NCBI GenBank assembly: GCA_033239005.1
Contig: BSQZ01000011.1
Span: forward strand, 3,795,001 to 3,859,000
Origin: Lamellibrachia satsuma
Lineage: Eukaryota > Annelida > Polychaeta > Sabellida > Siboglinidae
DNA: 64,000 bases
Direction of reading: 5' to 3'
This document shows, in pieces, positions 60,570 through 64,000 of the stretch; within the stretch, counting starts at the first letter, position 1, and the number at the start of each line of letters is the position of its first letter. The position numbers and the translations under genes were made by a program. The notes under the pieces are model-generated. The model was not told the origin of the DNA. It saw nothing but the letters and a program-made list of their open reading frames with translations, and did not search any database.

Positions 60570-63160
60570 ATGCGTAGGGTAAGTTCAACTTATCTCATAC
60601 GTAGTCGAGATGTAGTTTCAGGTATAAGTTGTTTGAAGCAGTGAACCCGTTAAGTGTTAGTGTGACGGGGGTGGCAGCACGTGGGAGGTTCGTCCTAACA
60701 ATTGGTGAGAGGTGGGAGATCTATAAAAATTAGTGGGGGGGTGGAATTGGTGGGATGTGGACACTCAAAATTGGTGGGACGTTGGCCCCCAGAAACACGT
60801 GGGCCTGAGGTTGAAAGCCCTGCCACACAACTTTCCAGCGGGGTTGCCGACTCGTTCTTAAAAGCACAGACTACAACAGCAATACTGGTGTTGTCCCTGA
60901 CCTGTTTATTTATTATTACTCTTAGACACCGTAATGTTTCTTAAACATGTCTTCTTTCAACCATATCTTCTTTGAAGTAACGTCTCAAAACTTAATATAT
61001 TCACTAGTGGAGGCCATTATATCCGTATTTACGTAACAATACTATTTTTGCATTTACTATAAATAACGAAACTAGCGATACGTAGAGCGAAACAAATATA
61101 GCTGAAACTGTTTATTATATTTGAGAAGTAGTCAAACGAAACCTTCGGGAACGCTTAGGTAATAATGGCTAGTCCAAGGGATCCTGCGATCTATTTATGT
61201 CACACTTGAACAGAACACATATCTCGAACCGTAGCCTCCCACAGTGCAAATACTTACGGTTTTACGGGAGTACGTGTCATTCCTTAAGAGTGTGTACGTT
61301 TCGAACAAGGTATGTAGTCTTACAGGACAAGGTCCGCGTTTGGCAAATAAAATGCAAATCATCAGTTCAAAACAAACCCGAATAGCGACTCTCGAGAAAA
61401 AACTGCGCCAAAATATCTCGAAATCCAACAGTTGGAATGGCGAGCTCCTTGTAATCATGCTTGGCATAAGCGGGGACATAAGTGATCATACGGACTCATT
61501 TGCGGGTCTTATGTATTTGAAGGTATTTTATATGAGGTTTGGCACCTGAAATATGTGTCAGGTAGACAAAGGCGCACACGGCGCAGCTCTGATGACAATG
61601 TCTGACGACAGAGTCGTGTGAGACACGCGATACCACCGAGACGCGTGAGACACGCAGTCAACACAAAGGCGGTCGCATATCAACTATTATGAATTATTAC
61701 CATATCGGCCGAAACGAATTACTCTGTGTAGCCCATCCTAATATCATAAGAATGACAAAGTTGTCTTTATATACGACTGCGACCCGACACGACACGCACT
61801 TGTGCAGCAGACAGAGCCTGAATTAGAGCGATTTTCAGACATTCCACTGAACAAGAGCAGTATGTTGTTAGTAAGTGACATGTTGTGGGACCTGTGGCTG
61901 CCGTTAACAGTGTTGTATTTCACAGATGCACTTAGCCACGTGTCATTATCATGGGCGTTGGGAAAAGGGGAGAAATGGGGCGCCTGCTCCCTGGATCTGT
62001 TGGGAGTAAAATGTTGGTCTTTCATAGCGAGTAGACTAATTAGGCATTAGTTGTGTTAAGTATATTATCTAGTATATTTGGATAACTAGGTAGATATAAT
62101 TTTACCATTACTGCTATAGAAAGTGGACTGTAATGGTAAATATAGAGATGTACAGTCAAAGTTATTATGGTTTGTGTACAATGGCAGAATTTCATTTGTA
62201 CACTGCTGAAAAAAGTCTACACACATGACAATTGTTTTGAAGAAAATGTGTCTATAGGCGTTGAGACTCGTAACTATTGGTTCCCTGTAAACGTATTCCA
62301 CACATAGTTTTTAGATAATACAATTTGTTAATATGTTTCTTGAAGTCACGGTCGCAGAAACGGATGTCGGCGCCCAGGTGCAAAACATAATTTGCCCCCC
62401 CGACACATATTTTACATGTTTCCTCTCAGAGCCAACTGGATCGGTCATGACACCGTACAATTTTAAAATGGCTTTCATGTATATATCAAATTGTATTTGA
62501 TGTAGTCCACTATTGCAAATAATTACGAACATCACAAGTAAAGTGTAATTTGGTATTCGATATGAACTGCGAATTATTCACGGTAAAATCAATAGTGAAC
62601 TATAAATAAACAACCAACGAACGCATCTTGTACAACCGAATAATAAGCGCATTGTACCAATAATCACATCAGCACCACTATAAAACAATTTTAAATAAAA
62701 TTGTGTACACGAGGAATGGGAACTAGAAACTAATGCACCGCATTTTTGAGTGGCGCCGTATTCGGAGTTTTCCTATTGATGCAATAAATCTGAAATACAT
62801 GTCAAGTCTGTACATGCTGCTAAGTTCCTAGACATGATTTAATGTCCATTCCTACTCTAATTATAGATATCTATGTTATTAAAAAACACTGACATCGTGA
62901 CAACACAAAGACTCGTGCAAATATGATAACCATTATTACGCCTGCACTCGTACCCGATTACATAACTCGAATACACGAGCACTGAGTTTTTCGTTCTCAG
63001 GTCTGACAAGTCATGACTTGATTCTCGATGCCGAGCTCTGAAATACATATCAAGTCCGTAGATGTCGTGTAGTGGCAGACATCCTTCAATGTTCAATAAT
63101 ACTTTAATTATGGTTATATATGCTATTACGAAACACTGACATAATGACAACACAAAGACA
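60570..63160. other. Mostly non-coding, nothing assigned
   Basis: Short ORFs at 60,702, 61,195-61,549, 61,744-62,050 and 62,857-63,165 show no motif, signal peptide or splice context I trust. 60,680-60,800 has a G-rich run with repeated 'ggtggga' phrases. Confidence 0.45.
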
Positions 63161-63290
<130 letters not shown>

Positions 63291-63555
63291 ACTTTGTATT
63301 TGGAACATTAGCTAGATCAGACAGATAAATGACCTACAGGGACAAGTTGAAGAGCAAATAATCGGGAATGTCATCAATGAGTTTACAGTTTGGTGGACAA
63401 CTTGTACAATATAGATGTGTTGTATGTGCGATTGAATGACTGTACAAATTACATTACACGTTGTAGCAATGTTGAAAACTAGTTGGATGTTAAAGTTGTA
63501 TGAACGTCTGGTGTCCACGTTGTAGCAAAGTTAAGATTAAACGTTGCAACGACGT

Positions 63556-64000
63556 AGCAAATTGATCACCTTGATTATTGCTTGCGTTTTAATTCATTAG
63601 TATCATTGTATTTCATACGTTGCTTAGACACACCCTACTAGTGTATATTAGCGCAGACGTGTTAGTAAATTTTCATGGAGATGGCCAAAACCCAGCCAAA
63701 ATACTTTGAATCGTACAACATGTCAACGTTTTGGAAACAAATATATGTAAAGGTCATTCTACAAGAAAGTACGTAATTTAGTGCAAACGTCGTGCCCTGA
63801 TAAAATTATCCAAGCAAACATCACGTGACAGCAGAATACACAGACCCCGCTCTGCTTTGCCTGGAACAGACCCCGCTCTGCTTTGCCTGGAACAGACCCC
63901 GCTCTGCTTTGCCTGGAACAGACCCCGCTCTGCTTTGCCTGGAACAGACCCCGCTCTGCTTTGCCTGGAACAGACACGCGGCCAAACCTTTCATTGTGTC
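63556..64000. repeat. Dispersed repeat, copy 2, with a 26-bp minisatellite (runs off the window)
   Basis: Matches 59,363-60,000. Here the tandemly multiplied unit is a different one, ACAGACCCCGCTCTGCTTTG plus six bases, about five copies at 63,838-63,971. Confidence 0.9.

Noticed and set aside
60702..62050. Small ORFs considered as genes
   Set aside because: No recognisable domain, signal peptide or splice context; lengths are within chance for this composition.

Overview
This is eukaryotic, intron-bearing, repeat-dense DNA. The secreted-protein genes, CUB domains, CR1 and RTE-like LINE relics, a Ngaro-type tyrosine-recombinase retrotransposon, tRNA-headed SINEs and very long (TA)n, (CA)n and (GA)n tracts all point to a marine invertebrate. 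A mollusc is my first guess, but that is inference from overall character; no marker in the window fixes the phylum.

Region by region. (1) 1-5,000: a complete four-exon + strand gene with a TATA box. It encodes an ~815-residue secreted protein with three near-identical domains, an Asp-rich stretch and a GPI-type tail. Two of its introns are themselves duplicates. An inverted, broken genomic copy of one exon and its intron lies at 14.5-15.4 kb. (2) 5-13 kb: mostly noncoding, with a SINE, a decayed YR-retrotransposon gag (9.05-10.13 kb) and a 45-bp minisatellite of about 28 copies (11.04-12.32 kb). (3) 13.3-24.1 kb: fragments of a dispersed repeat-like protein family, including two ~2.4-kb copies ending in a Cys-rich CXC tail, an RTE-like reverse-transcriptase relic, and the first copy of a long compound repeat (SINE, inverted-repeat element, purine tract). 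(4) 24.8-31.15 kb: a tandem segmental duplication, the second copy interrupted by a 5'-truncated CR1 LINE.

(5) 31.18-45.13 kb: a large minus-strand gene for a secreted CUB-domain protein. It has a signal-peptide exon, short Pro-rich exons, and three CUB domains each built from two exons with regular intron phases. Its 3' end is not identified. Its introns hold long microsatellites, a CUB-exon relic amplified four times, a deleted CR1 copy and a CR1 ORF1 relic. (6) 46.6-51.4 kb: a 168-bp triplication, an RT relic and the second, fuller copy of the compound repeat.

(7) 51,855-59,272: the best-defined object in the window, a Ngaro-type retrotransposon on the minus strand. It has split direct repeats in the order A1 - SGNH hydrolase ORF - 87-bp array - gag - RT/RNase H - tyrosine recombinase - B1-A2 - B2. 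A1 and A2 are identical and B1 and B2 differ at one base, so it inserted recently. A paralogous empty site at about 60.47 kb shows the exact insertion point and no target-site duplication. Its pol and recombinase frames are broken at short homopolymers. (8) 59.3-64 kb: dispersed repeats with internal minisatellites and otherwise unassigned sequence.

The two host genes both encode secreted or cell-surface extracellular proteins grown by in-phase duplication of modules. Nothing shows that they act together.
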